Shown piece by piece: positions 20,120-30,037 of a stretch of 64,000 bases of DNA. Under the pieces are notes generated by a model. That model searched no databases. It was not told the DNA's origin and worked only from the letters and a program-made list of their open reading frames with translations. Source of the DNA: Lelliottia sp. JS-SCA-14 (lineage in GTDB: Bacteria > Pseudomonadota > Gammaproteobacteria > Enterobacterales > Enterobacteriaceae); assembly GCF_035593345.1 (NCBI RefSeq), contig NZ_CP141606.1, positions 2,976,001 through 3,040,000 of the forward strand. The letters are read 5' to 3'. Each line of letters starts with the position of its first letter. Within the stretch, counting starts at the first letter, position 1. A program made the position numbers and the translations under genes.

Positions 20120-21489
20120 TGACCGCCCGTCTGACGCGCTGGCTGAACACGCTCGACAACTTTGAAACGAAGATGGCGCAACTGCCATCTGTTCGTCGTT
20201 ATGGTCGTCTGACCCGTGCCACCGGGCTGGTGCTGGAAGCCACCGGCTTACAGCTGCCGCTCGGCGCAACCTGCGTGATTGAACGCCAGGACCAGAACGA
20301 AACGCGCGAAGTCGAAAGCGAAGTCGTCGGCTTCAACGGCCAGCGCCTGTTTTTGATGCCCCTCGAAGAGGTGGAAGGCATTCTGCCCGGCGCGCGCGTG
20401 TACGCGAAAAACAACTCCGGCGACGGGCTGCACAGCGGTAAGCAATTACCGCTCGGTCCGGCGCTGTTAGGCCGTGTCCTCGACGGCGCAGGGAAACCGC
20501 TCGACGGACTGCCCGCGCCGGACACCACCGAAACCGGGGCGCTGATCACTCAGCCGTTTAACCCGCTGCAACGTACCGCCATCGAACACGTGCTGGATAC
20601 GGGCGTACGCCCAATCAACGCCCTGCTGACCGTCGGTCGCGGACAGCGTATGGGTCTGTTCGCCGGTTCCGGTGTCGGTAAATCGGTACTGCTCGGGATG
20701 ATGGCGCGTTACACCGAGGCCGACGTGATTGTCGTGGGGCTGATCGGGGAACGTGGCCGCGAAGTTAAAGATTTTATCGAGAACATTCTCGGGGCCGATG
20801 GCCGCGCGCGTTCGGTGGTAATCGCCGCTCCGGCGGATGTCTCCCCGCTGCTGCGTATGCAGGGTGCCGCCTACGCCACCCGTATTGCTGAAGATTTTCG
20901 CGATCGCGGCCAGCACGTGCTGCTGATCATGGACTCCCTGACCCGCTACGCGATGGCTCAGCGTGAAATCGCGCTGGCAATCGGCGAACCCCCGGCGACC
21001 AAAGGCTATCCGCCGTCGGTGTTTGCCAAACTGCCTGCGCTGGTTGAACGCGCAGGGAACGGAGTGAGCGGCGGCGGTTCGGTCACCGCGTTTTACACGG
21101 TCCTGACCGAAGGCGATGACCAGCAGGACCCGATTGCCGACTCGGCGCGTGCGATCCTCGACGGTCACATCGTGCTTTCCCGTCATCTGGCGGAAGCGGG
21201 CCACTATCCGGCGATCGACATTGAAGCCTCAATCAGCCGTGCGATGACCGCGCTGATTAGCGAAAAACATTACGCCCGCGTGCGTAACTTTAAACAACTG
21301 CTTTCCAGCTTCCAGCGTAACCGCGATCTGGTGAGCGTCGGGGCCTATGCCAAAGGCAGCGACCCGATGCTTGACAAGGCGATTGCGCTTTGGCCACAGC
21401 TGGAGGCGTTCTTGCAACAAGGTATTTTTGAACGTGCCGACTGGGAAGATTCTCTCCAGGCTTTGGATCTGATATTCCCGCAGGTGTAA
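20119..21489 (+). CDS. fliI: Flagellum-specific export ATPase FliI
   Basis: A 456-residue cytoplasmic ATPase of the type III export apparatus, homologous to F1-beta. The Walker A loop GSGVGKS is at 183-189, with the Walker B strand ([18 protein letters not shown]) and arginine-finger region following. The start [21 protein letters not shown] matches E. coli FliI. It overlaps the fliH stop as TGATG, whereas an upstream GTG would add ten unrelated residues. FliH and FliJ, its partners, flank it. Confidence 0.97.
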
Positions 21490-21510
21490 CACAGGTGGAG
21501 GGCGAAGATC

Positions 21511-21954
21511 ATGGCGCAACATGGCGCATTAGCGACGCTAAAAGATCTGGCTGAAAAAGAAGTTGATGATGCCGCACTGCAGCTTGGCGCAATGCGACGC
21601 GGATATCAGCAGGCTGAAGAACAGTTGACGATGTTAATCGACTATCAGCACGAATATCGCACCAACCTCAATACCGATATGTCACAGGGCATTGGCAGCC
21701 AGCGCTGGATTAACTATCAGCAGTTTATTCAGACGCTGGAAAAGGCGATCGAACAGCATCGCCAGCAGCTGACCCAGTGGGACCAGAAAGTCGATAAGGC
21801 ACTCAATTTCTGGCGAGAAAAGAAGCAGCGACTTCAGGCCTGGACTACGCTTCAGGATCGACAGACCGCCGCGACCCTGCTTGCCGAAAACCGCCTCGAT
21901 CAGAAGAAAATGGATGAGTTTGCCCAGCGCGCATCAATGAGGAAAACGGAATGA
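21511..21954 (+). CDS. fliJ: Flagellar export protein FliJ
   Basis: A 147-residue two-helix coiled-coil protein, equal in length to E. coli FliJ. It acts like the gamma subunit in the FliI hexamer and escorts chaperone cargo to FlhA. The sequence is strongly helical and charged, from [20 protein letters not shown] to the lysine-rich C-terminus. Its last four bases overlap the fliK start (ATGA). Confidence 0.95.
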   Translation: MAQHGALATLKDLAEKEVDDAALQLGAMRRGYQQAEEQLTMLIDYQHEYRTNLNTDMSQGIGSQRWINYQQFIQTLEKAIEQHRQQLTQWDQKVDKALNFWREKKQRLQAWTTLQDRQTAATLLAENRLDQKKMDEFAQRASMRKTE

Positions 21955-23177
21955 TCACACTGCAACAACTGCTGATGACCGACCCTGACCTGTCCGGCGG
22001 CACGCAGACGGGTAAAGGCGCCGAGGGCGCACAAGATTTTCTCTCCCTGCTGGCGGGTGCCTTAACGGACACCGCAGGCCAGGGCCAGGGCAAAGACGCC
22101 CCGCTGACGCTGGCGTCCCTGAAAGCCGCCACCAGCAAGCTGTCGAAAGAGGCGATCCTGAAGGACGGCGATAGCACCCTTCAGACCAAACTCGCCTCTC
22201 TGCTGGCGCGTCAGGATCAGATCGCCGCCGACGGTGCCGCAAAAACGGCACCGCTGGAAGGTCTGGTGGCGGGCATGCTGCCTGCCACCCACGGCGATGC
22301 GCTGAAAGCCCTGACCGGCCAGGCGCAAAAAGAAGAAGAGACTAAAACCGACCTGAACGATGAAGAGCTCGCCGGGCTGAGCGCCCTGATGGCGATGCTG
22401 CCGCACCAGCAGACGGCGACGGCGGCCATCGCGCCATCAACCACGGCAGGTGAGATCGCAACACAGCCTGCGGGCGTCGCCTCCTCTTCATCACGCAATG
22501 CGATGTTGAATGCCGATGTTGCCATCAACAGCAAAGTGCAGGCCAATACCGGGGATGCCGAACGCACTACTTTGTCGGCCAGCGTCCAGCCGTTAACGCC
22601 AGTGGCGGAAGCGGTCGCCGCGAAGCATGAAGCGATCAGCGCCGCCTCTTCGACGACATCGAGCGCAACCTTGTCCCCGATTCTGGCGAACAGTATTAGC
22701 GCACCGCCCCCTGCCGTTGCGGCACCCGCAGCGGTGATCAGCCAGCCGCTGGGGACGCACGAGTGGCAGCAGGCGATCAGCCAGCACGTCACTTTGTATA
22801 CCAAACAGGGCCAGCAGAGCGCGGAACTGCATTTACACCCGGAAGAACTGGGACAAGTGCAAATTTCGCTTAAACTTGATGATAACCAGGCCCAGCTGCA
22901 GATGGTTTCCGCCCACGGCAGCGTACGTGCTGCGCTGGAAGCGGCGCTGCCGATGCTGCGCACCTCGCTTGCCGAGAACGGCATTCAGCTGGCGCAAAGC
23001 ACCATCAGCAGTGAAAGCTTCGCAGGCCAACAGCAGCAGTCCTCTCAGCAGCAACAGCAGGCCTCGCGTTCCGGCCAGCAGGGTGGATTTAACGACGAAA
23101 GTGAAGAACTGCTGGCAACGCCTGCGGCACTGCAGTCCGCCGCGCGTGGCAACAGCGCCGTAGACATCTTTGCCTAA
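21951..23177 (+). CDS. fliK: Flagellar hook-length control protein FliK
   Basis: A 408-residue exported molecular ruler that switches substrate specificity from hook to filament. The N-terminal two thirds are low in complexity (Ala/Thr/Ser). The folded C-terminal domain (about 270-370) contains the conserved block [21 protein letters not shown], after which comes a Gln-rich tail (about 360-375). It is longer than E. coli FliK (375), mostly in the variable region, which fits relaxed length constraints. Last gene of the fliF operon. Confidence 0.95.
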   Translation: MITLQQLLMTDPDLSGGTQTGKGAEGAQDFLSLLAGALTDTAGQGQGKDAPLTLASLKAATSKLSKEAILKDGDSTLQTKLASLLARQDQIAADGAAKTAPLEGLVAGMLPATHGDALKALTGQAQKEEETKTDLNDEELAGLSALMAMLPHQQTATAAIAPSTTAGEIATQPAGVASSSSRNAMLNADVAINSKVQANTGDAERTTLSASVQPLTPVAEAVAAKHEAISAASSTTSSATLSPILANSISAPPPAVAAPAAVISQPLGTHEWQQAISQHVTLYTKQGQQSAELHLHPEELGQVQISLKLDDNQAQLQMVSAHGSVRAALEAALPMLRTSLAENGIQLAQSTISSESFAGQQQQSSQQQQQASRSGQQGGFNDESEELLATPAALQSAARGNSAVDIFA

Positions 23178-23191
23178 ACGCCAGAGGTAGC

Positions 23192-23246
23192 GTGATTATC
23201 TCCGTCTTTTCCACGCTTTGACCAAAGCAGGACGCGGGATAATCAC
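23192..23246. repeat. Long imperfect hairpin between fliK and fliL
   Basis: Outer arms GTGATTATC and GATAATCAC enclose a second inverted repeat GCTTTG/CAAAGC. There is no T tract. It fills most of the 105-bp gap and ends 37 bp before fliL. It could be a terminator-like block, an RNA processing site or an operator. Confidence 0.6.
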
Positions 23247-23282
23247 TGTATTAGCTGTACCGAAACAGGAAGCTCGTATCAG

Positions 23283-23750
23283 ATGACTGACTCCGCTATC
23301 ACCAAAAAAAGCAAGCGCTCCATTTGGGTGCCGCTGCTGGTGTTAATTACACTCGCCGCATGTGCGACCGCTGGCTATAGTTACTGGCGTTCACAACAAG
23401 CGCCGTCAGCCGCTGCCCATGCAGAACCCCCGCCGCCTCCGGCACCGGTCTTTTTCGCACTGGATACCTTCACCGTTAACCTCGGTGATGCGGATCGTGT
23501 GCTGTATGTCGGCATTACCCTGCGCCTGAAAGATGACGCAACTCGCACCCGTCTGAGCGAATACCTGCCAGAAGTGCGTAGCCGCCTGTTACTGCTTTTC
23601 TCTCGTCAGGACGCCTCCGGGCTTGCCACCGATGACGGGAAGCAAAAGCTGGTCGAGGCCATCAAACAAACGCTGGCAGCGCCACTGGTAGCAGGTCAAC
23701 CTAAGCAGGAAGTCACTGACGTTCTGTACACAGCTTTCATCCTGCGGTAG
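23283..23750 (+). CDS. fliL: Flagellar basal-body protein FliL
   Basis: A 155-residue single-pass inner-membrane protein that surrounds the stator. The membrane helix is at about 15-35 ([22 protein letters not shown]), followed by a Pro/Ala linker and a periplasmic stomatin-like domain ([25 protein letters not shown]). It heads the second class 2 operon fliLMNOPQR, 4 bp before fliM. The length matches E. coli (154). Confidence 0.96.
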   Translation: MTDSAITKKSKRSIWVPLLVLITLAACATAGYSYWRSQQAPSAAAHAEPPPPPAPVFFALDTFTVNLGDADRVLYVGITLRLKDDATRTRLSEYLPEVRSRLLLLFSRQDASGLATDDGKQKLVEAIKQTLAAPLVAGQPKQEVTDVLYTAFILR

Positions 23751-23754
23751 AGAC

Positions 23755-24759
23755 ATGGGCGATAGTATTCTTTCTCAAGCGGAAATCGATGCGCTGCTCA
23801 ACGGCGACAGCGAGAAGAGCGATGATCCCGTACCGGGACAGGGTGGCGAATCTGATATTCGCCCCTATGACCCGAATACCCAGCGTCGCGTGGTGCGCGA
23901 GCGCCTGCAGGCGCTGGAGATCATCAACGAACGTTTTGCACGTCAGTTCCGTATGGGGCTGTTTAACCTGCTGCGTCGTAGCCCGGACATTACCGTCGGG
24001 GCAATCCGCATTCAGCCTTATCATGAGTTTGCCCGCAACCTGCCGGTGCCGACTAACCTTAACCTGATCCACCTGAAACCGCTGCGTGGCACCGGGCTGT
24101 TCGTGTTTTCTCCGAGCCTGGTCTTTATCGCCGTGGATAACCTGTTTGGCGGTGACGGTCGCTTCCCGACGAAAGTCGAAGGACGCGAATTTACTCATAC
24201 TGAACAGCGTGTGATCAACCGCATGCTGAAGCTGGCACTGGAATCTTACAGCGACGCGTGGAAAGCGATTAACCCGCTGGAAGTGGAGTACGTGCGTTCG
24301 GAGATGCAGGTGAAATTCACCAACATCACCACCTCGCCAAACGACATCGTCGTCAATACCCCGTTCCACGTGGAAATCGGCAACCTGACCGGCGAGTTTA
24401 ATATCTGCCTGCCGTTCAGCATGATTGAGCCGCTGCGCGAAGTGCTGGTGAACCCACCGCTGGAAAACTCACGCCATGAGGATCAGAACTGGCGCGAGAA
24501 TCTGGTGCGTCAGGTGCAGCATTCACAGCTTGAACTGGTGGCGAGTTTTGCGGATATCCCGCTGCGTTTGTCCCAGATCCTGAAATTACAACCCGGCGAT
24601 GTGCTGCCGATAGAAAAACCGGACCGCATTATTGCCCATGTGGATGGCGTCCCGGTATTGACCAGCCAGTACGGCACCGTTAACGGTCAATACGCGCTAC
24701 GCGTTGAGCACTTGATCAATCCGATATTGAATTCGCTGAATGAGGAACAGCCCAAATGA
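23755..24759 (+). CDS. fliM: Flagellar motor switch protein FliM
   Basis: A 334-residue C-ring protein, the same length as in E. coli. The CheY-P-binding N-terminal peptide GDSILSQAEIDALLNG is intact, followed by the CheC-like middle domain (with the GGDGRFP loop) and a SpoA domain at the C-terminus. It binds FliG above and FliN below. Its last four bases overlap fliN (ATGA). Confidence 0.97.
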   Translation: MGDSILSQAEIDALLNGDSEKSDDPVPGQGGESDIRPYDPNTQRRVVRERLQALEIINERFARQFRMGLFNLLRRSPDITVGAIRIQPYHEFARNLPVPTNLNLIHLKPLRGTGLFVFSPSLVFIAVDNLFGGDGRFPTKVEGREFTHTEQRVINRMLKLALESYSDAWKAINPLEVEYVRSEMQVKFTNITTSPNDIVVNTPFHVEIGNLTGEFNICLPFSMIEPLREVLVNPPLENSRHEDQNWRENLVRQVQHSQLELVASFADIPLRLSQILKLQPGDVLPIEKPDRIIAHVDGVPVLTSQYGTVNGQYALRVEHLINPILNSLNEEQPK

Positions 24760-25169
24760 GTGACATGAACAATCCGTCCGATGAAAACAGCGGAGCACTG
24801 GACGATCTGTGGGCTGATGCGTTAAACGAGCAACAGGCAACCCCGAGCAAAAGCGCGGCGGAAGCGGTGTTTCAGCAGTTAGGCGGCGGTGACGTCAGCG
24901 GTACGCTGCAGGATATCGACCTGATTATGGATATCCCGGTAAAACTGACCGTTGAGCTGGGTCGTACCCGGATGACCATCAAAGAGCTGCTGCGCCTGAC
25001 GCAGGGTTCCGTGGTGGCCCTTGAAGGTCTGGCCGGTGAGCCGCTGGATATCCTGATCAACGGCTATCTGATTGCCCAGGGTGAAGTGGTGGTCGTGGCC
25101 GATAAATACGGCGTGCGTATTACCGACATCATTACCCCGTCTGAACGTATGCGTCGTCTGAGCCGCTAA
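24756..25169 (+). CDS. fliN: Flagellar motor switch protein FliN
   Basis: A 137-residue C-ring base protein with a SpoA fold (DIPVKLTVELGRTRMTIKELLRLTQGSVVALEGLAGEPLDILING), which also docks FliH during export. It is identical in length to E. coli FliN. An acidic disordered N-terminus precedes the fold. It is coupled to fliM, and fliO follows after 2 bp. Confidence 0.97.
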   Translation: MSDMNNPSDENSGALDDLWADALNEQQATPSKSAAEAVFQQLGGGDVSGTLQDIDLIMDIPVKLTVELGRTRMTIKELLRLTQGSVVALEGLAGEPLDILINGYLIAQGEVVVVADKYGVRITDIITPSERMRRLSR

Positions 25170-25171
25170 GT

Positions 25172-25546
25172 ATGAAAACCCAGGCAACAGTATCTCAACC
25201 CTCTGCGGTGCCCGGCTCGCCGCTGCTCCAGGTGAGCGGTGCGCTGTTCGGTATTATTGCCTTTATTCTGATTGCCGCGTGGCTGGTCAAACGTTTTGGC
25301 CTGGCGGGTAAAACCGCCCTCACGCGCGGTCTGAAAGTGAGCGCCAGTACGTCGCTCGGCCCGCGGGAACGCGTGGTGATTGTTGAAGTAGAAGATGCGC
25401 GCCTGGTGTTGGGCGTGACTGCAACGCAAATTAATGTGCTGCATAAACTGCCTCCTGCGCCGGAAACCGCGCCAGAGAGTGCAGAGAGTTCAGCGGATTT
25501 TCAGTCCGTTATGAAGAGTTTGCTTAAGCGTTCCGGGAGATCCTGA
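25172..25546 (+). CDS. fliO: Flagellar export-gate assembly protein FliO
   Basis: A 124-residue single-pass membrane protein that helps FliP assemble into the export gate. One membrane helix (about 20-42, [23 protein letters not shown]) is followed by a cytoplasmic domain ([25 protein letters not shown]). Its final base overlaps the fliP start (TGATG). Confidence 0.95.
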   Translation: MKTQATVSQPSAVPGSPLLQVSGALFGIIAFILIAAWLVKRFGLAGKTALTRGLKVSASTSLGPRERVVIVEVEDARLVLGVTATQINVLHKLPPAPETAPESAESSADFQSVMKSLLKRSGRS

Positions 25547-26283
25547 TGCGCCGTGTGTTATCCCTTACGCTGGCAGGCCTCTGCCTGTTTGCTCCTGCCG
25601 TGCATGCCCAGTTACCCGGTCTGATTTCAACCCCGATGGCGGGCGGCGGCCAGAGCTGGTCTCTGCCGGTTCAGACGCTGGTGTTTATCACCGCCCTGAC
25701 CTTTATTCCGGCGGTGTTGCTGATGATGACCAGCTTCACCCGCATCATCATCGTCTTTGGTTTGCTGCGAAATGCGCTCGGTACGCCGTCTGCGCCGCCG
25801 AACCAGGTGATGCTTGGCTTAGCCCTGTTTCTGACCTTCTTTATTATGTCGCCGGTGATCGACAAGATTTACGCCGACGCCTATCAGCCGTTCAGTGAAG
25901 ACAAAATCTCGATGCAGGTGGCGCTCGAAAAAGGCGCTCAGCCGCTGCGTGAATTTATGCTGCGTCAGACCCGTGAAGCGGATCTCGCCCTGTTTGCCCG
26001 TCTGGCGAATGCCGGCCCGATGCAAGGCCCGGAAGCGGTGCCGATGCGCATTCTGCTGCCTGCGTACGTGACCAGCGAGCTGAAAACCGCGTTCCAGATT
26101 GGTTTCACCATTTTTATTCCGTTCCTGATTATCGACCTGGTGATCGCCAGCGTCCTGATGGCGCTCGGGATGATGATGGTGCCCCCCGCCTCCATTGCCC
26201 TGCCCTTTAAGATCATGCTCTTTGTGCTGGTCGACGGCTGGCAACTGCTGGTCGGGTCGCTGGCGCAGAGTTTCTACAGTTGA
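25546..26283 (+). CDS. fliP: Flagellar export gate protein FliP
   Basis: A 245-residue export-gate subunit with a cleavable signal sequence ([21 protein letters not shown]), a feature unusual for the gate and conserved in enterics. Four membrane helices follow, with the family motif [26 protein letters not shown]. Five copies build the gate with FliQ and FliR. The length equals that of E. coli FliP. Confidence 0.97.
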   Translation: MRRVLSLTLAGLCLFAPAVHAQLPGLISTPMAGGGQSWSLPVQTLVFITALTFIPAVLLMMTSFTRIIIVFGLLRNALGTPSAPPNQVMLGLALFLTFFIMSPVIDKIYADAYQPFSEDKISMQVALEKGAQPLREFMLRQTREADLALFARLANAGPMQGPEAVPMRILLPAYVTSELKTAFQIGFTIFIPFLIIDLVIASVLMALGMMMVPPASIALPFKIMLFVLVDGWQLLVGSLAQSFYS

Positions 26284-26293
26284 GGCGCGCCCA

Positions 26294-26563
26294 ATGACTC
26301 CTGAATCGGTCATGATGATGGGCACGGAGGCGATGAAAATCGCCATCTCCGTCGCCTCTCCTCTTCTGCTGGTGGCTCTGATCACCGGTCTTGTTATCAG
26401 TATTTTGCAGGCGGCGACGCAGATTAACGAAATGACCCTGTCGTTCATTCCGAAAATCATCGCTGTGTTTGTCACCATTATCGTTGCCGGGCCGTGGATG
26501 CTGAACCTGTTGCTGGACTACATGCGCAACCTGTTTACCAACCTGCCCTACATCATCGGCTGA
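26294..26563 (+). CDS. fliQ: Flagellar export gate protein FliQ
   Basis: An 89-residue, two-helix gate subunit. The ATG at 26294 (MTPESVMMMGTEAMKIA) gives the exact FliQ start and length; a longer reading from 26195 would overlap fliP by about 90 bases. The motif ILQAATQINEMTLSFIPKI is the conserved hairpin. The gap to fliP is 10 bp. Confidence 0.96.
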   Translation: MTPESVMMMGTEAMKIAISVASPLLLVALITGLVISILQAATQINEMTLSFIPKIIAVFVTIIVAGPWMLNLLLDYMRNLFTNLPYIIG

Positions 26564-26571
26564 CGGGCTGA

Positions 26572-27366
26572 ATGCTACATTTCACCAGCGATCAGTTCAT
26601 GGGCTGGCTCGGCCTCTACTTCTGGCCGCTGCTGCGCATCATGGCGCTGATCATGAGCGCGCCCATCTTCAGTGAAAAATCGATCCCCAAACGCGTGAAA
26701 ATCGGTCTGGGGATGGCGATTACTTTTGTGGTTGCCCCGACGCTCCCGCCCGTTGACGTGCCGATTTTCTCTCCCCAGGCGGTCTGGATGGCGCTGCAGC
26801 AGATCCTGATCGGCGTGGCGATTGGCTTTACCATGCAGCTGGCGTTTGCGGCGGTGCGTACCGCCGGTGAACTTATCGGCCTGCAGATGGGGCTCTCTTT
26901 CGCCACCTTCATCGATCCGGCGAGCCACCTCAACATGCCGGTGCTGGCGCGTATCATCGATATGCTGGCGATGCTGCTGTTCCTGAGCTTCAACGGTCAC
27001 CTGTGGCTGATCTCAATGCTGGTGGATACTTTCCACACGCTGCCGATTGGCGGTAACCCGGTCAACAGCAACGCCTTCCTCGCGCTGGTGCGCGCCGCCG
27101 GGCTGATTTTCCTCAATGGTCTGATGTTGGCCCTGCCGGTCATCACCCTGCTCCTCACGGTGAACCTGGCGCTGGGACTCCTGAACCGTATGGCGCCGCA
27201 GCTGTCGGTATTTGTCATCGGCTTCCCGGTCACCCTGACCGTCGGCCTGATATTGATGGCCCTGTTAATGCCTCTGATCGCCCCCTTCTGCGAACATTTA
27301 TTTGGCGAATTGTTTACTTTATTGACGGATATTGTTCACGAGCTACCCAGAAATATTAATCCCTGA
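26572..27366 (+). CDS. fliR: Flagellar export gate protein FliR
   Basis: A 264-residue membrane protein with about six helices that seals the gate together with FliP and FliQ. It starts [26 protein letters not shown] and contains the family block [19 protein letters not shown]. Last gene of the fliL operon. E. coli FliR has 261 residues. No clear terminator follows. Confidence 0.96.
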   Translation: MLHFTSDQFMGWLGLYFWPLLRIMALIMSAPIFSEKSIPKRVKIGLGMAITFVVAPTLPPVDVPIFSPQAVWMALQQILIGVAIGFTMQLAFAAVRTAGELIGLQMGLSFATFIDPASHLNMPVLARIIDMLAMLLFLSFNGHLWLISMLVDTFHTLPIGGNPVNSNAFLALVRAAGLIFLNGLMLALPVITLLLTVNLALGLLNRMAPQLSVFVIGFPVTLTVGLILMALLMPLIAPFCEHLFGELFTLLTDIVHELPRNINP

Positions 27367-27486
27367 TGTTTATATTGTCTCTGTGAGGATATTCCTAAAA
27401 TAAAACATGAAAAACATCTACCAGGATATATCTGGTGCGGTTTATTTGTTTTTATGCCCCTCACAATACTCAACATTTACTTTACT

Positions 27487-27502
27487 TTAAGATGATTCCT
27501 GG
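27487..27502. promoter_or_regulatory. RcsAB box upstream of rcsA
   Basis: TTAAGATGATTCCTGG resembles the RcsA-RcsB operator (TAAGAATATTCCTA), with 11 of 14 core positions alike by eye. It lies about 150 bp before rcsA, in line with RcsA autoactivation. The rest of the 284-bp gap 27367-27650 is AT-rich, consistent with H-NS silencing, and holds no ORF. Confidence 0.75.
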
Positions 27503-27650
27503 CAAATTATACGTAACTTTACGGGATAGTGAGTCCGCCTGAAAGTCTTTGTTTTGCTCACAGGTTAATAACCGTTTCCATCCCGTATGGCTGTTTATGA
27601 GCTCTCAGGCAGATGGTGAATTATCGTTACGCATTGAGTGAGGGTATGCC

Positions 27651-28274
27651 ATGTCAACGATCATTATGGATTTATGCAGTTACACCCGGCTAGGGCTAAC
27701 CGGGTACCTGGCAAGCAGAGGGGTTAAAAAGCGAGACATCAACGATGTGCATGATGTTGGTGAACTTGAAGCCGCTTGTGATACTTACAAGCCCGGCGTG
27801 GTGTTTATTAATGAGGACTGTTTCATTCACGATCCAGCCAACAGTCAGCACATCAAGCAGATCATTAATCAACATCCTAAAACCCTGTTTATTGTTTTTA
27901 TGGCGATCGCAAATATCCATTTCGATGAATATCTGTTAGTCCGTAAAAACCTATTAATCAGTTCTAAATCAATTAAGCCCGAGTCGCTGGATGACATTTT
28001 GGGTGATTATTTGAATAAAGAGACAAAGAGTGTAGCGGAGTTTAACATACCCACGCTATCATTAAGCCGCACTGAATCAAGTATGCTGCGAATGTGGATG
28101 GCCGGACAGGGCACAATTCAAATTTCCGACCAGATGAACATCAAAGCAAAAACGGTTTCGTCACATAAGGGTAATATTAAAAGGAAAATAAAAACGCATA
28201 ATAAACAGGTCATCTATCATGTTGTTCGTCTGACGGATAATGTGACCAACGGTATTTTTGTCAATATGCGCTAA
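27651..28274 (+). CDS. rcsA: Transcriptional regulator RcsA
   Basis: A 207-residue LuxR-type activator that forms a heterodimer with RcsB and turns on capsule (colanic acid) genes while repressing flhDC. It starts [20 protein letters not shown], and the C-terminal HTH is visible at about 135-200 ([14 protein letters not shown]...[16 protein letters not shown]). The size is the same as in E. coli and Klebsiella. In E. coli it is H-NS-silenced and relieved by DsrA, whose gene lies 0.65 kb downstream. Confidence 0.97.
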   Translation: MSTIIMDLCSYTRLGLTGYLASRGVKKRDINDVHDVGELEAACDTYKPGVVFINEDCFIHDPANSQHIKQIINQHPKTLFIVFMAIANIHFDEYLLVRKNLLISSKSIKPESLDDILGDYLNKETKSVAEFNIPTLSLSRTESSMLRMWMAGQGTIQISDQMNIKAKTVSSHKGNIKRKIKTHNKQVIYHVVRLTDNVTNGIFVNMR

Positions 28275-28298
28275 TTCTTAAACTCTTCACACAATATC

Positions 28299-28326
28299 AA
28301 TCTCTGGCCTGGCCAGAGATTTTTCG
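28299..28326 (+). terminator. rcsA terminator
   Basis: Arms ATCTCTGGCC and GGCCAGAGAT with almost no loop, then TTTTTCG, 25 bp after the rcsA stop. Confidence 0.85.
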
Positions 28327-28366
28327 TTTTAACGGCCGGGTAAGTTCGCCCTCACCCGACGCGCCA

Positions 28367-28561
28367 TTATTCAGATTCCGCTTTTTCCACAAAGATCCCG
28401 TCAGAATGGCCAATCTCGTTAAAGAACCAGATGCCGAGCGGGTAATCTTCCAGCGACACCAGATACATGATGCCTTCGTTAAACTGTTCCACTGCCAGTA
28501 CTACGCCTGGGCGGCGCGGTCCGCCGTCCGTCTTGACGGTGACCCGATCGTTGACCTTCAT
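28367..28561 (-). CDS. dsrB: Small protein DsrB
   Basis: A 64-residue cytoplasmic protein of unknown role, reported under RpoS control in E. coli. The start [19 protein letters not shown] matches DsrB and has AGGAGG at the right distance; a longer frame would begin at 28597 without such a site. It ends [10 protein letters not shown]. It lies in the conserved order rcsA-dsrB-yodD. Confidence 0.95.
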   Translation of the reverse strand: MKVNDRVTVKTDGGPRRPGVVLAVEQFNEGIMYLVSLEDYPLGIWFFNEIGHSDGIFVEKAESE

Positions 28562-28689
28562 AAAATCCTCCTGTGGTTTTGAGCCAGTGTAGAACAAAAC
28601 GCAGCAACTGGCAGCGGGTGCACGCGTGAGTGACGCTTTTGTGGGCAGTCTATACTTAACCCTGAAGACGGCGAAATGAGGTACGAGGA

Positions 28690-28917
28690 ATGAAGACCGC
28701 GAAAGAGTACAGCGACACCGCGAAACGCGAAGTCAGCGTCGATGTCGATGCCCTGCTGGCCGCGATTAATGAAATCAGCGAAGGCGAAGTGCGCCGCTCG
28801 GAGGAAGACCCCACGCGCGTGAGCATCGACGGGCGTGACTATCACACCTACCGCGAGCTGGCCGAGGCGTTTGAGCTGGATATTCATGATTTCAGCATCA
28901 GCGAAGTGAACCGTTGA
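28690..28917 (+). CDS. yodD: Stress-induced small protein YodD
   Basis: A 75-residue acidic protein starting [27 protein letters not shown], the same length as E. coli YodD, where expression rises under peroxide, cadmium and acid stress. No known domain function. AGGAAT precedes the ATG. Its 3' end is 8 bp from the terminator of the convergent DsrA gene. Confidence 0.93.
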   Translation: MKTAKEYSDTAKREVSVDVDALLAAINEISEGEVRRSEEDPTRVSIDGRDYHTYRELAEAFELDIHDFSISEVNR

Positions 28918-28923
28918 GGCGAA

Positions 28924-29012
28924 AAAAATCCCGGTCATGGGGATGACCGGGATGAAACTTGCTTATGCAAGAAGCACTTGTAAATTCGTTACACCAGGAA
29001 ATCTGATGTGGG
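28924..29012 (-). ncRNA. dsrA: DsrA small regulatory RNA
   Basis: Hfq-dependent sRNA of about 87-89 nt on the minus strand. The 5' part reads CACATCAGATTTCCTGGTG, identical to E. coli DsrA; this segment opens the rpoS leader by pairing. The second part GTGCTTCTTGC(A)TAAGCAAG and GTTTCATCCCG are kept, and the 3' terminator stem is ATCCCGGTCAT/ATGACCGGGAT followed by seven T. The terminator arms differ from E. coli but still pair, which is good evidence of a real RNA. The U-run between the first two parts is shortened, so pairing with hns mRNA may differ. Synteny (yodD-dsrA-yedP) is also conserved. Confidence 0.95.
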
Positions 29013-29209
29013 ATTTACCTTATCCCCAATAAAATTGCATGACAAGGATATATTCCTGTCGAAAATGATTTCCATCACAACCTTCAGTTTTAGTTATGAA
29101 TCGCGGCCCTTGCCGCATGCGGGTCAGCGGGATCGGTTCCGAAAACGGGAGAGCTTATGCTTACCCGGTTTTAGGATTAATCTCAGGCACACAGGCTTCA
29201 GGAGACGCT

Positions 29210-30037
29210 ATGTCCTTACTTAAGGAGACACTGCTGATATTTACCGATCTGGACGGTACGCTGCTGGATATCCACACCTACGACTGGCGGCCTGCCGCGC
29301 CCTGGCTGGATAAACTGCAGGACCATCAGATCCCGGTCATTTTATGCAGCAGTAAAACGGCGGCGGAGACCCTCGAAATCCAGCAGGATCTGGGGCTGGA
29401 AGGGTTGCCCTTTATTGCCGAAAACGGGGCGGTGATCCAGCTGGATGTGCGCTGGGACGATCACCCCAACGCCCCGCGGCTGATCAACGGCACGCCGCAC
29501 AGTGAAATTCGCAGCCTCATCGATCCCATTCGCGAACGCAGCGGGTATAAATTCACCACTTTTGATGACGTCGACGAACGGGTGATCGGCGAATGGACCG
29601 GGCTGAACCGCGAGCGTTCGGCGCTGGCCCGTCTGCACGAAGCCTCAATCACCCTCATCTGGCGCGACAGCGACGAGCGGATGACGCAGTTTGAATCTGA
29701 GCTGGAGCAGCTCGGGTTGAAGTTCGTGCAGGGCGCGCGCTTCTGGCACATTCTGGATGCGCGGGGCGGGAAGGATCAGGCGGTTAACTGGCTGATTGAT
29801 GAGTACCGCAAACGCGAGGGTTTTGTGCCGACGACGATCGGGCTGGGCGACGGCCCCAACGACGCCCCCCTGCTCGATAACGTCGATTACGCCGTGGTGG
29901 TGAAAGGCATTAACCGCCACGGCATTCAGCTCCAGGAAGATATACCTGAGCGGGTCTATCACACCACCCAACCGGGACCGGAAGGCTGGCGTGAAGGACT
30001 CGATCACTTCTTATCGGCGTCGCGCCACACCACCTGA
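29210..30037 (+). CDS. yedP: Mannosyl-3-phosphoglycerate phosphatase-like HAD hydrolase YedP
   Basis: A 275-residue cytoplasmic HAD-superfamily phosphatase. Motif I is [12 protein letters not shown] with the nucleophile Asp, motif [12 protein letters not shown], and motif [18 protein letters not shown]. It belongs to the MPGP subfamily, but the matching synthase is absent here, so the natural substrate is unclear. The ATG at 29210 ([11 protein letters not shown]) follows AGGAGA; longer in-frame starts reach into the spacer and have no such site. The 3' end overlaps the convergent dgcQ by 34 bp. Confidence 0.9.
   Translation: MSLLKETLLIFTDLDGTLLDIHTYDWRPAAPWLDKLQDHQIPVILCSSKTAAETLEIQQDLGLEGLPFIAENGAVIQLDVRWDDHPNAPRLINGTPHSEIRSLIDPIRERSGYKFTTFDDVDERVIGEWTGLNRERSALARLHEASITLIWRDSDERMTQFESELEQLGLKFVQGARFWHILDARGGKDQAVNWLIDEYRKREGFVPTTIGLGDGPNDAPLLDNVDYAVVVKGINRHGIQLQEDIPERVYHTTQPGPEGWREGLDHFLSASRHTT

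Noticed and set aside
28330..28360. Possible REP element before dsrB
   Set aside because: Only a partial match (GGCCGGGTAAG) without the inverted partner, so not listed.
28924..28960. Initially read as the yodD terminator
   Set aside because: The T tract is on the minus strand and the sequence beyond matches DsrA, so it is the 3' terminator of that sRNA.
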